A DNA stretch of 64,000 nucleotides, from positions 1-64,000 of IMG/VR virus record IMGVR_UViG_3300027418_000290; one strand, written 5' to 3'. The notes beneath the pieces were generated by a model. That model had not been told where the DNA came from, did no database searches, and saw nothing but the letters and a program-made list of their open reading frames with translations. Positions 53,366 through 62,463 of the stretch are shown here, piece after piece. The stretch comes from a virus. Each line of letters begins with the position of its first letter. Position 1 is the stretch's first letter. The position numbers and the translations under genes were made by a program.

Positions 53366-54225
53366 TGGCTGTAGAATTTTCATTACAGGAATTAAAAGAA
53401 CTGTATTTGAGTGATGAATTTATAAAAATATATGATGATGCATTTTCTGGTTTTCCCGGATCCCCCAAGTATCCTGAAATATTAGAGATTGACGGGTTCC
53501 CTGTTCATTTTGATCCAAACGCAGAAATGATAAATGTGTCATTCAGTGGTGGTGCCGACAGTAGTATGTTGACCGTTTTGCTGGCAAAGTTAATACAAAA
53601 ATACAAGTTAAAAACAAAAATAACACCAGTATACATGGCGCGTTTTACATACTCTAAGCCTTGGTTAGAACCAATGGCATTGGATGTATACAATTATATA
53701 AAGAATATGTTTCCGGATATCATTCAAGATATACAAACAGGTTTTATTCCCGAAATCTTTGAAACAACAGATTTCACTTTCAAATACGAAAAGCAATATG
53801 AAGATTTCCCCAAAGAAGCAGGCCTAGATGCAATTTATGCTGGTTCATTCGGTGTATATATGGTGAAAAAGTTAGGTGCATCAAGAACATATTCTGGTAC
53901 AACAATGAACCCGCCTCCAATAAATGAAGATGCGGAGATAATACCTTTCAGAGAAGAAGAAGTAATTATGTCTACCAATCATTGGGTGATTGGTCCATTT
54001 CATATTAATCCCCTTGGTTATTTACGTAAAGACTTTACTATGGCAATGTACGAAAAGTATGATTTATATGACTTATTAAAACTTACTCGCAGTTGCGAGG
54101 TCAATCTAGTAGGATTGGGCGAAGACTACAAGTATGTGGATGGTGTATATCCACCGGAGTGCGGTCATTGTTTTTTCTGTCTAGAGAAAAAATGGGGAAT
54201 AGAAAATATGGGAAAATTCTTGTAA
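53365..54225 (+). CDS. PP-loop ATPase, QueC-like C-terminal cysteines (copy 1)
   Basis: A 286-residue protein. The PP-loop SGGADSS (61-67) marks an ATP-pyrophosphatase fold that adenylates a substrate. The C-terminal part has RSCE and then ECGHCFFC (Cys266, 269, 272), a possible zinc site arranged as in 7-cyano-7-deazaguanine synthase. It is a paralogue of the gene at 57661. I do not call it QueC: the middle of the protein differs, and no QueD, QueE or FolE partner is here. It probably forms a nitrile, amide or thio bond on an acid. It is coupled to a radical SAM enzyme. Confidence 0.7.
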   Translation: MAVEFSLQELKELYLSDEFIKIYDDAFSGFPGSPKYPEILEIDGFPVHFDPNAEMINVSFSGGADSSMLTVLLAKLIQKYKLKTKITPVYMARFTYSKPWLEPMALDVYNYIKNMFPDIIQDIQTGFIPEIFETTDFTFKYEKQYEDFPKEAGLDAIYAGSFGVYMVKKLGASRTYSGTTMNPPPINEDAEIIPFREEEVIMSTNHWVIGPFHINPLGYLRKDFTMAMYEKYDLYDLLKLTRSCEVNLVGLGEDYKYVDGVYPPECGHCFFCLEKKWGIENMGKFL

Positions 54226-54233
54226 AATAAATA
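54226..54233 (+). promoter_or_regulatory. T4-type late promoter, AATAAATA variant
   Basis: AATAAATA followed by CGAAT, 24 bases before the ATG at 54258, with AAAGGC between. It starts at the stop codon of the PP-loop gene. Confidence 0.4.
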
Positions 54234-54257
54234 CGAATATAATTCTAAAGGCATACC

Positions 54258-55106
54258 ATGAGTGACAGAACATACCGAATAGTAACTGAAATAAAAAATA
54301 ACGAAGATTTTATAAAAATTAATTCTGCGTTTGATTCTAAGTACAATACACAAACGTATTATGCAGAATTGACCCTTATGGAAATCTGGGACAATTTCAT
54401 GGTAAAAAATCATATAGATAATATATGGTGCGGCGATACTCATAATATGTTTGTCAATTTTTTAATCGATAAAAAAGTTGAGAGAATATTTAAGGATAAA
54501 AACATCACTAGAATTAGGTTATCAGACCCTGACTTAGACGAAGATGATGTGCGGAAACTATATGCATTGTACTTGTTGAAAATGGATTTGATTGGAGGGG
54601 GTACTATTCATGATCCGATTTGTATCTCGGCATTCCCAAATGGTTCGCACCCAATACATCCCGGAACGTCGAGAATGCTACTGGCAGCAGAAGTAGATCA
54701 GAGGGTTCCAGTCATATTAACAAATTACAACGACACTCTAAATTACGATTGCGCTGACAAATTAATACCGATAGAACAAATGTCTTTTGATTTTGAAGAT
54801 AAAGGTTTTATATTTGTGGAAGACTACACTGACGATCCAAACCATCCAAAAGGGGATGCGTATTTTTCTGCGGCAAAGACACCAGTTGAAAATAATATAT
54901 CGGTTAATTACAAGGAAATAATAAACGTTTCAAATGATTATCAAATGTATAATCATCCAAAAACACATGCTAAAAAGGACATAGAGTTTGTATTCAAGAG
55001 AAAACGACTTTACATAGATGGTATGGTAGTTGCTGAATTTAGAGACGTTGGACCATATCATCGATGGTTTGTTACGATGCAAGATCAGAGGCTAATAGAA
55101 TTATAA
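54258..55106 (+). CDS. Unknown protein with HPGTSR block
   Basis: A 282-residue protein. A central 'DPICISAFPNGSHPIHPGTSRMLLAAEV' shape with HPGTSR is reminiscent of ParB/Sulfiredoxin-like nucleotide-binding proteins, but I do not see a full motif set. The C-terminal half is beta-rich (IEFVFKRKRLYIDGMVVAEF). It lies between a PP-loop ATPase and a radical SAM gene, with a TAATG overlap into the latter. It could supply an accessory activity for either. Function unknown. Confidence 0.5.
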   Translation: MSDRTYRIVTEIKNNEDFIKINSAFDSKYNTQTYYAELTLMEIWDNFMVKNHIDNIWCGDTHNMFVNFLIDKKVERIFKDKNITRIRLSDPDLDEDDVRKLYALYLLKMDLIGGGTIHDPICISAFPNGSHPIHPGTSRMLLAAEVDQRVPVILTNYNDTLNYDCADKLIPIEQMSFDFEDKGFIFVEDYTDDPNHPKGDAYFSAAKTPVENNISVNYKEIINVSNDYQMYNHPKTHAKKDIEFVFKRKRLYIDGMVVAEFRDVGPYHRWFVTMQDQRLIEL

Positions 55107-56191
55107 TGTCAATAATGAATAGAATTGATAAAATAGAACTTGAGATAACTAGCGATTGTAATGCTCTGTGTCCCGGGTGCGCTAGAACGCAACATTTGGA
55201 TAAAATAACAGTGCAAGATTTTGTTCTTGAAGATTTGAAGCGTATATTACCTACAAGAGAATATATTGATGGGAAGATATTCAAATTCTGTGGTGTTCTG
55301 GGTGATCCTGCTGCAAACGTAGAATGTCTTCCAATGGTAAAATATCTAGTGGAGAATGGAGGTTGGTGCCAGTTGAGTACAAATGGTGGAATTCAACCTG
55401 CTGCTTGGTGGAGAGAGTTGGGTGAACTGTCAGCTAGAACAAATAGTGTTGACGTTTCATTTTGTATTGATGGCCACGAAGAAACAAACCACATCTATCG
55501 TGTTGGTACAAAATTTAGTACAATAGATAGAAACATTCAGGCATATAGTGACGGTGGTAACGGTATTGCATCTGCGACTTGGATTTATATTGTTTTTGAT
55601 CACAACGAACATGAACTAGATAAAGCGAGAGAACACGCAGAAAGACTTGGATTCAAGTTTGCAACTCGTACAGGTATGCGCAACAGCTATCACAACTGGG
55701 TTTCTGTCACTAAAAAGAAAGATAAAGAAACCAAGAAGATTGTAGAGGAAGTTAAGACCATTACAACAACTGGTGCGAAGGAACACTCAAAGAAAAAAGA
55801 AGTTGAAAAGATTGATCAATTCATTAAAGCCTACAGTAAAGGTAAAGAGATAGATCAAGAAAAGAAACTAGAAATGATTAAGAGTATCACCTGCAAGATG
55901 ATACACGAAGCAGAGATATTCATTGCAGCAGATCAAACAGTATGGCCTTGCTGTTTCTTACATGATAGCGCAGTAAAAAATCAAGATGCAATTAACGATA
56001 AACTTGCACAGTTTGGTGATAACTGGAATAGTCTAAAGCATCATACACTTGAAGAAATACTGTCCCACGTTTGGTTTAGACAATTGATAAGACTAAGTTG
56101 GGATCCAGAACATGAAATGCATTTGAAACGTTGCGTAAGAAGTTGTGCATCTAATAAAGCATATCAAAACGAAATAAATTATGAATCTTGA
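55106..56191 (+). CDS. Radical SAM/SPASM-like enzyme
   Basis: A 361-residue protein with CNALCPGC (Cys18, 22, 25). 'FCGVLGDPAANVE' is the equivalent of its paralogue's GNFGDP block. C-terminal cysteines (SITCKMIHE, WPCCFLHD, RCVRSCASN) are SPASM-like. A charged lysine-rich loop lies around residues 205-250 (KKKDKETKK). I placed the start at the ATG overlapping the upstream stop (TAATG), not an earlier in-frame GTG/ATG extension. Its stop overlaps the -35 of the next promoter. Substrate unknown. Confidence 0.8.
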   Translation: MSIMNRIDKIELEITSDCNALCPGCARTQHLDKITVQDFVLEDLKRILPTREYIDGKIFKFCGVLGDPAANVECLPMVKYLVENGGWCQLSTNGGIQPAAWWRELGELSARTNSVDVSFCIDGHEETNHIYRVGTKFSTIDRNIQAYSDGGNGIASATWIYIVFDHNEHELDKAREHAERLGFKFATRTGMRNSYHNWVSVTKKKDKETKKIVEEVKTITTTGAKEHSKKKEVEKIDQFIKAYSKGKEIDQEKKLEMIKSITCKMIHEAEIFIAADQTVWPCCFLHDSAVKNQDAINDKLAQFGDNWNSLKHHTLEEILSHVWFRQLIRLSWDPEHEMHLKRCVRSCASNKAYQNEINYES

Positions 56192-56216
56192 CATTTCAAG
56201 AACAATCGCGTATAAT
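56188..56216 (+). promoter_or_regulatory. Consensus sigma70-like promoter
   Basis: TTGACA (56188-56193), a 17-base spacer and TATAAT (56211-56216): perfect -35 and -10 hexamers. The -35 overlaps the stop codon of the upstream gene. This is the strongest host-type promoter in the window and decides the start of the next gene at 56239. Confidence 0.85.
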
Positions 56217-56238
56217 AGAGACTAAAGAGAGATTATTA

Positions 56239-57657
56239 ATGGCAAATGAATCAATACCATGTTTCTATAGTTTTCATGGTCTAAACTATAAAAACGGATA
56301 TGTAACCACATGTCCGACTCAAACAGACCAATTCTATCTCATTGAAGGTAGAGAAAACCTACCATCTAATATATTCAATTCTCCAGGTTTCAGATTGCAT
56401 CGCAAAGAAATGGTTGCAGGACAATGGTCTGAAGGTTGCCATTTGTGTGAAGAAAATGAACGTTGCAATCTACGTTCCATGCGACATGATTTCACTGCGG
56501 GTCAATGTGATCCAAAACAGTATACAGTGTTTGAAGGTATTCCAACAGACATGTACAACTATGAAACAGGCGAAATGGATTTTGCTGGATTGCGACATGT
56601 TGAAATACGTTTTAATAATAGTTGCAACATGGCGTGTTTACATTGCGACCAAGTATACTCTAGTGGTTGGGAAACGAAATTAAAATCTTACGAACCAACT
56701 GAACTAGATCATAAGCACGGTCTGCATCAGATAACTGGTCTACGCCACACTGACCGACAAGGTAACAAACTACCAAGAATTGATTTAAAAATGGATGAAG
56801 TCGAAATGATCATTCGTGATCTAAATGAAAACTTCCCAAATATTATGAAGATTGATTTCTCTGGTGGCGAAGTACTAAAACAAAAGCAATTTTTCCTTGC
56901 ACTTGATCTACTTGCTGAACACCCTAATGCAAAGAATATGGAAATATTCTTCTATACAAACTTTAACGCGGACTTCGATCCAGTTTCACTTTCGGAAAAG
57001 CTATCTAAATTTAGAAATCTGTCATTGAACATTTCAGTTGATGCTGGTAGAAATATGTATTCATATTTCAGAGACGGGTCTTGGGATAAACTTGTAGAAA
57101 ATTTAAACAAGTTTATGTCAGTACACAAGAAACCATCGAATATAAAGACTATAATTACAACATCGATTTATCAAGTGTTAGGAATTGTAGATGTGTTTCA
57201 ATCTCTAATGACCCTTGATGTTGATATTATCGACTGGGCGCCAGTGCAATCACCTAGACAATTAAATCCAGCGTTAATAACTTTACACCATAGAGATTAT
57301 ATTGTTGCAGAGTTTGATAAGGTAAAGAAACTTATCTATGAAAACAGGTCCCGCAGGAACAATGAAATAAAACAAGGTAAAAAACTGAGAGGCTTTTTCT
57401 ACAGCGGTGACAAACCAAGTTACGATGAATTATCCCATTCTTTAGATCGTTCCCTTAAAGAAATGTCACAGTACGTATTATCGGGTGTAATTCAAGATGA
57501 AGCAAATTGGGAAGCATTTTTACACTATGCAGGTACTGTAGATGGAATATTCAAAAAAGATTTTAACCAATCTGCATTTAAAGACTTTAGATTAATAAAG
57601 ACGCCAGAAGGCAATCAGTTACAGCGTTTAACAAACGGACCAGAGACACAGGAGTAA
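56239..57657 (+). CDS. Radical SAM enzyme (GGEV variant)
   Basis: A 472-residue protein with CNMACLHC (Cys129, 133, 136) and GGEV from residue 209 (GGEP in most others). N-terminal 'CFYSFHGLNYKNGYVTTC' and 'C-LCEENERC' keep the cysteine pattern but diverge from FCxxPW. 'SVDAGRNMYSYFRDG' is the substrate-side strand. I used ATG 56239, because the frame upstream to 56188 lies inside the consensus promoter. It is separated from the second PP-loop gene by three bases, so they are coupled. Substrate unknown. Confidence 0.8.
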   Translation: MANESIPCFYSFHGLNYKNGYVTTCPTQTDQFYLIEGRENLPSNIFNSPGFRLHRKEMVAGQWSEGCHLCEENERCNLRSMRHDFTAGQCDPKQYTVFEGIPTDMYNYETGEMDFAGLRHVEIRFNNSCNMACLHCDQVYSSGWETKLKSYEPTELDHKHGLHQITGLRHTDRQGNKLPRIDLKMDEVEMIIRDLNENFPNIMKIDFSGGEVLKQKQFFLALDLLAEHPNAKNMEIFFYTNFNADFDPVSLSEKLSKFRNLSLNISVDAGRNMYSYFRDGSWDKLVENLNKFMSVHKKPSNIKTIITTSIYQVLGIVDVFQSLMTLDVDIIDWAPVQSPRQLNPALITLHHRDYIVAEFDKVKKLIYENRSRRNNEIKQGKKLRGFFYSGDKPSYDELSHSLDRSLKEMSQYVLSGVIQDEANWEAFLHYAGTVDGIFKKDFNQSAFKDFRLIKTPEGNQLQRLTNGPETQE

Positions 57658-57660
57658 ATC

Positions 57661-58668
57661 ATGGGTAAAATTAGCCTAGACAAAATTAATGCACTATACG
57701 AAAAGTTCCCATATACATTGGGAGATGACACATCGCATTCACGTGTTGTCATTGAAAATATTATTCAAGATGAATACGATACGCTTATGAATTCAAAAGA
57801 TGAAATTATGCAGGGCGACATGCGACAGAATTTAGCAATGACACAGTTTCATATGACACAAAAGTTCAAAGAGCATCTTTACAGTGTTGGATTGAAAACA
57901 CACATTGTAGACGGTCTCGCGATACCTATTAACCCATCATGGAGACGTGTCGGTCTTGACCTTTCGGGTGGAGCAGATAGTGCTGCAATGGCTCTTGTGT
58001 TGTGTAAGATAATTGAAGAAAACAATTATGACATTAAAATTGAAATTATAACATTTATGCGTTGTTGGGAGACACGCCCATGGCAGTTTGACATTGCATT
58101 GCGTGTATATAATGAGTTGAAAGCTCGATTCCCAAATATTATTGGTGAACGACACCTAACATTTATTCCGCCGCAGATTGAACATGGTGCAATCGGTCCA
58201 TTGACACATCCGTCACTGCAAGGTTCATCAGGTGATCAAGTAATCGTATACACATACAACAGATTTATGGCGCACAATTTAAAACTTGATGCAGTATATA
58301 ATGCAACAACAAAGAACCCAACAGTTGACACCCCCACCGAAGATCGTATGAAAACCCGCGATGTCAACGAAGAAGATATAGAAATTAATCAGCTTGCGTA
58401 TGTATCCGACAATGGTGTTAACTGGGCTTTAGAACCATTGCGTCTAGTTGAAAAAGACTGGGTATTACAACAGTACCTAAACAACAACGAAATCGCGTTG
58501 TTTAACGCAACAAGAAGTTGTGAAGGTGATTGCAATCATCCCAATCTAATGGGTATGGATGCCAAGTGGTATCAAATGCACGGTAACCCAGACAACGTGC
58601 CCGAATGCGGTGATTGTTTCTGGTGTCAAGAACGCAATTGGGCAAAGCAACAGTTAGGAATTTCGTAA
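57661..58668 (+). CDS. PP-loop ATPase, QueC-like C-terminal cysteines (copy 2)
   Basis: A 335-residue protein. PP-loop SGGADSA (102-108). C-terminal RSCEGDCNHP (Cys287, 291), then ECGDCFWC (Cys316, 319, 322). It is a paralogue of the gene at 53365, with a longer N-terminus and middle. GGAG ribosome binding site before the ATG. It is placed between two radical SAM genes. The likely chemistry is adenylation of an acid followed by attack of a nitrogen or sulfur nucleophile. Substrate unknown; not enough is present to call it QueC. Confidence 0.7.
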   Translation: MGKISLDKINALYEKFPYTLGDDTSHSRVVIENIIQDEYDTLMNSKDEIMQGDMRQNLAMTQFHMTQKFKEHLYSVGLKTHIVDGLAIPINPSWRRVGLDLSGGADSAAMALVLCKIIEENNYDIKIEIITFMRCWETRPWQFDIALRVYNELKARFPNIIGERHLTFIPPQIEHGAIGPLTHPSLQGSSGDQVIVYTYNRFMAHNLKLDAVYNATTKNPTVDTPTEDRMKTRDVNEEDIEINQLAYVSDNGVNWALEPLRLVEKDWVLQQYLNNNEIALFNATRSCEGDCNHPNLMGMDAKWYQMHGNPDNVPECGDCFWCQERNWAKQQLGIS

Positions 58669-58671
58669 TAG

Positions 58672-59991
58672 ATGTCTAAGACTTTTTGTCCTATTCCTTG
58701 GATGTTTATGGCAGCACGTTCTAACGGAGATGTTAGAGTGTGCTGTCAAGCCAATGTAACAAAGAATAAAGGTGTTATCAGAAAACCGGATGGAACAGCA
58801 TATAATGCTGGTAGAGACGATTTAGTTGAGTCTCGCAATGCTGAAATGATGAAGGCAATGCGAGTAAACATGCTAAACGGAATCTGGAGTGAAGAATGTG
58901 GACGTTGCAGAAGTGAAGAAGAAAACGGTTTAGACTCACGCAGAAAATACGAAATAGACAAGAAGATGTATTCGTTTGAACGTGCAGTAAATGAAACTGC
59001 GGAAGATGGTACAATTGATGTTGACAAAACAGAAATCATGTTCTACGATTTGCGCTTCGGTAATTTCTGTAATCTAAAGTGTCGCATGTGTGGTCCAACT
59101 GATAGTGACTCTTGGTACGACGATTACATGAAACTAACAGGAACTGATTCATTTTGGGAAACAAGTGGACCAGTTAAGATTTATCCTAAAGGTAATAAGC
59201 TAGTAGCAGATGGTTACGACTGGCCTAACTATGAACCTTTCTGGGAATTCTTGGAAAAGAATGCAAAGAATATCAAACACGTATATTTTGCAGGCGGTGA
59301 ACCAATGTTAATTGAGCGTCACTATGATTTTCTTGAACGTTGTGTTGATCAAGGTGTTGCAAAAAACATTGTTATAGAGTATAATACAAATATGAGTACT
59401 CTACCAACACGCGTAACGGAATTATGGAAGAACTTTAAAATGGTTCAGATAGGTGCAAGTGTTGATGGTATGGGACCTGTTCTAGAATATCAACGTAATC
59501 CAGCAAAATGGGATAAGACGCTTCGAAATCTAAAGACTGTAGATGGTTTGCCAATGAATATCATGTCTTGGTTGGCTGTTACTGTTACAGCATATAATGT
59601 TAATCATCTTATTGACTTTATGAAATGGAAATTACAAGAGAGTGAATTCAAGCGTATAAGCTCAACAAAGAAACGTCCTATAATGACGCACCATGTAGCG
59701 CATCACCCAAAGCATCTAAATATACGTGTTCTACCCGACAAGATGAAATCTGAACTTACACAGAAGTATGAAGATTTTGTTGTCTGGGTTGAAGAACAGG
59801 GATTCCCAGAATATGTAATTGAGGCTGCCAAACACGCACGTGATAGCATATGTAGTTATATGAATAGCGATTCATATCACGCCGATCATTGGGATGAGTT
59901 TGTAGACTATACTAATAAATTAGATAAAATAAGAAACGAAAGTTTGATTGAAGTCGAACCTATGTTTAAGGAATATATAAATGAGTTTTGA
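58672..59991 (+). CDS. Twitch-type radical SAM enzyme
   Basis: A 439-residue protein with CNLKCRMC (Cys133, 137, 140) and GGEP from residue 208. N-terminal 'FCPIPWMFMAARSNGDVRVCC' and 'C-RCRSEE' blocks match the twitch family. 'SVDGMGPVLEYQRNP' is the substrate-side strand. It follows the second PP-loop gene after three bases and overlaps the next radical SAM gene by 11. Substrate unknown. Confidence 0.85.
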   Translation: MSKTFCPIPWMFMAARSNGDVRVCCQANVTKNKGVIRKPDGTAYNAGRDDLVESRNAEMMKAMRVNMLNGIWSEECGRCRSEEENGLDSRRKYEIDKKMYSFERAVNETAEDGTIDVDKTEIMFYDLRFGNFCNLKCRMCGPTDSDSWYDDYMKLTGTDSFWETSGPVKIYPKGNKLVADGYDWPNYEPFWEFLEKNAKNIKHVYFAGGEPMLIERHYDFLERCVDQGVAKNIVIEYNTNMSTLPTRVTELWKNFKMVQIGASVDGMGPVLEYQRNPAKWDKTLRNLKTVDGLPMNIMSWLAVTVTAYNVNHLIDFMKWKLQESEFKRISSTKKRPIMTHHVAHHPKHLNIRVLPDKMKSELTQKYEDFVVWVEEQGFPEYVIEAAKHARDSICSYMNSDSYHADHWDEFVDYTNKLDKIRNESLIEVEPMFKEYINEF

Positions 59992-61252
59992 TACAGTTGA
60001 CCTATTAACTGGCGATATCTTTCAGGTATCATGGGACCTTGGGCGCAGATGCAACTACGACTGTAGTTATTGCCCAGTACACAGACACGACAATTTTAGT
60101 CCACATGCAACATTGCAAGAGTTGAAGAACAGTACAGACTTCTTGTTCAAGTACATGGACACCTATCTAGAACATAGAACACTAAAGGGTGCAAGTATTA
60201 GCTTCACCGGTGGTGAACCTACTGTAAACCCTAACTTTATTCCATTCATTGAATATCTTAAAAAAGCATATGCAGAACAATATGCAGATCGTTGGGATTC
60301 CTCATTTGCTTTAACAAGCAACGGTGCAATGAGTAAGAAGATGGCTAATGCTGTTATCGAACATTTCCATCACATCACTGTTAGCTATCATGCAGAAAGT
60401 GATGACAAGCTAAAGAAGCAAGTGCGTGATCGTATTCTACAGTTCCATGAAGCAATGCATAGCAATCCTGAAGGCTTCTTCTCAGTGTCGGTAAACGTTA
60501 TGTTTCACGCACAATACTTTGATGAATGTGTTGACCTTTGCAGATTCCTAGAGAAGCACAGCGTCAAATATGTTCCTCGTGTTATTGGCGAAGAACCAGA
60601 AAGTCCAAGCGATCAAGCACACCGTTATAATGATGCACAAATCCAATGGATGAAAGATTACTGGAATGACAAGAACGCTGCATTGAACGATCCTACACCA
60701 AAAGATGTACAGATTGAATCACAACATGCAGTGACACAAGTTAATACTGAAGGTAAGTCAGAACCAAAGAAACTTGCTATGACTATTGGTCGTCCTTGCT
60801 GCGGATCACGCGAAATGTGTCTATCTAGTCAAGGTGATACTCGTAAGAGTACATTCGTTAATTTCAGAAACTTCAAGGGTTGGCATTGTTCTGTTAACTG
60901 GTTTTTCCTACACCTTGAACAACAGACTGATAGTGTATACCATCACCAAACGTGTCAAGCTAAATTTGATCAAACTAGAGGTCGTTTAGGTAAGATTAGT
61001 GAAGGTGATAAGATTATAGATAAGTTAAAAGAACAACTTGCAGCAAAAGAAATGCCAACTGTTATCTGCCCAAAGCAAACATGCGGTTGTGGTCTTTGCG
61101 CACCAAAGAGTGCATTTAAAGAAAAGTATTTTGAAACACTAGATCGTCATATTGTAGATATGTCAATCTTTGATAACAGTAAGAACGAAGTGAGTAAAGT
61201 TACTCCACTAATTCCCGGCGTAAACTTTGAAATGGATAGCGATATTCTATGA
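59981..61252 (+). CDS. Radical SAM enzyme with C-terminal cysteine cluster
   Basis: A 423-residue protein with CNYDCSYC (Cys24, 28, 31) and GGEP from residue 77. A second cysteine group is in the middle (PCCGSREMC, Cys273, 274, 280) and a third near the C-terminus (CPKQTCGCGLC, Cys363, 368, 370, 373), likely auxiliary clusters. It is a paralogue of the next gene; both share the SVSW/QVSWDLG-R-CNY start. It overlaps both neighbours (11 and 4 bases). Substrate unknown. Confidence 0.8.
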   Translation: MSFDTVDLLTGDIFQVSWDLGRRCNYDCSYCPVHRHDNFSPHATLQELKNSTDFLFKYMDTYLEHRTLKGASISFTGGEPTVNPNFIPFIEYLKKAYAEQYADRWDSSFALTSNGAMSKKMANAVIEHFHHITVSYHAESDDKLKKQVRDRILQFHEAMHSNPEGFFSVSVNVMFHAQYFDECVDLCRFLEKHSVKYVPRVIGEEPESPSDQAHRYNDAQIQWMKDYWNDKNAALNDPTPKDVQIESQHAVTQVNTEGKSEPKKLAMTIGRPCCGSREMCLSSQGDTRKSTFVNFRNFKGWHCSVNWFFLHLEQQTDSVYHHQTCQAKFDQTRGRLGKISEGDKIIDKLKEQLAAKEMPTVICPKQTCGCGLCAPKSAFKEKYFETLDRHIVDMSIFDNSKNEVSKVTPLIPGVNFEMDSDIL

Positions 61253-62430
61253 CAAAAGAAATTCAAAAAGATGCAAACTACTGGTCACAATATGATTTCA
61301 CTGAAATTCCATATCATGACTTAGTTAAAGTAGGACAGCGTACACTTTTATATAGAGATTTGTTTTCGGTGTCATGGTTGCTAGGTCGTTTCTGTAACTA
61401 CAAGTGTTCTTATTGTTGGCCTTATGCTCGTTCTGATCGTAAAGACCATCGCCCAACAGAACTATGTTTAGCGACAATTGATGAAATAAAGAGGCAAGCC
61501 CGTGACAATGGTTTCAATAGTTTTCACTTTAGTCTTTCTGGGGGTGAGCCTACGTTTCACCCAGGATACCTTGACATTCTTAGACACCTTGCTGATGATG
61601 TTGGCAATACTAACTATACTTCTGTACATATGACAACAAACATGTCACGTAATTTAAAGTGGCATCAGGAATATTGTGATACAGTTGCAGCATTTCACCG
61701 TGCAAGTATCACTGCGTCATATCATAGCGAATATGCGAAGAAAGATGAATTTGCAGATAAACTTCTATTCTGTATGGAACACGATGTTCAAGTGACAATC
61801 AATATGGTTCTTGTTCCTGAATGGTTTGATCGTGACTGGGAGAACGCAATGTACTTCCACAATCGTGGTATCAACGTTACACTAAAGCCACAGTCTGATC
61901 CCACTGCATCATTCGTGGTTAAAGGTTATACAGACGAACAACTTGCTATCATGCGCAATGGTATGCCGCAACGCGCATATACTGATGAAATTCAAAAAGA
62001 AACTGGGGTGAAAGTTGTAAGACCTAAACCACACAAAAGCCTATGGACGATGGATGCAGAAAACGGTGACGACAAAAATGTTCCACCGATTATGCAAGTT
62101 GAGTTTGAGGATTCGACTGGTAAGAAATGGTATATGGATCAAGCAGAACGCTTCAATGCCTTTAACTTCAACAAGTTCAAAGGTTGGGAGTGTACAAGTG
62201 GGTTTAAGGGTATTGTTATTCGTGAACCAGATGGAACAATCAAACGTTCATATAGTTGTTCTGACCGACCACTTGGTTTCGTTGAGGGTGGGTTCAGACT
62301 TTTCGACTCGCCAAGACCATGTATCTCAGATAGTTGTGTATCAAGTGCAGACAGTAAGATACCAAAACGGGCACCGGGCGCGCAAGTGCCAATCTATCCC
62401 GGAGATCAAAGTTTTAAGTTCGGAATATAA
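61249..62430 (+). CDS. Radical SAM enzyme with C-terminal cysteine cluster
   Basis: A 393-residue protein with CNYKCSYC (Cys49, 53, 56) and GGEP from residue 98. Later cysteines (WECTSGF, SCSDRPLG, CISDSCVSS) suggest extra iron-sulfur clusters. It is paralogous to the upstream gene (VSWLLGRFCNYKCSYC against VSWDLGRRCNYDCSYC). It is the last gene of the plus-strand run and ends six bases before a strong terminator. Substrate unknown. Confidence 0.8.
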   Translation: MTKEIQKDANYWSQYDFTEIPYHDLVKVGQRTLLYRDLFSVSWLLGRFCNYKCSYCWPYARSDRKDHRPTELCLATIDEIKRQARDNGFNSFHFSLSGGEPTFHPGYLDILRHLADDVGNTNYTSVHMTTNMSRNLKWHQEYCDTVAAFHRASITASYHSEYAKKDEFADKLLFCMEHDVQVTINMVLVPEWFDRDWENAMYFHNRGINVTLKPQSDPTASFVVKGYTDEQLAIMRNGMPQRAYTDEIQKETGVKVVRPKPHKSLWTMDAENGDDKNVPPIMQVEFEDSTGKKWYMDQAERFNAFNFNKFKGWECTSGFKGIVIREPDGTIKRSYSCSDRPLGFVEGGFRLFDSPRPCISDSCVSSADSKIPKRAPGAQVPIYPGDQSFKFGI

Positions 62431-62436
62431 GACAAT

Positions 62437-62461
62437 AAAAAACCCGCTTACGCGGGTTTTT
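62437..62461. terminator. Strong bidirectional intrinsic terminator
   Basis: AAAAAA-CCCGC-TTAC-GCGGG-TTTTT: a GC-rich 5-6 bp stem with a 4-base loop, an A run before and a T run after. Read on either strand it gives a hairpin plus U-tract. It separates the convergent radical SAM gene (plus) and thyA (minus). Confidence 0.9.
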
Positions 62462-62463
62462 CT

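Noticed and set aside
56188-56238. Longer radical SAM gene starting with TTG at 56188
   Set aside because: That stretch is the -35/-10 promoter region. The ATG at 56239 has its own ribosome binding site and keeps all family motifs.
53365-58668. Calling the PP-loop proteins QueC and the region a 7-deazaguanine DNA-modification pathway
   Set aside because: Only the PP-loop and C-terminal cysteine pattern fit. No FolE, QueD, QueE with its usual short core, or DNA-inserting transglycosylase is seen, so the name would overstate the evidence.
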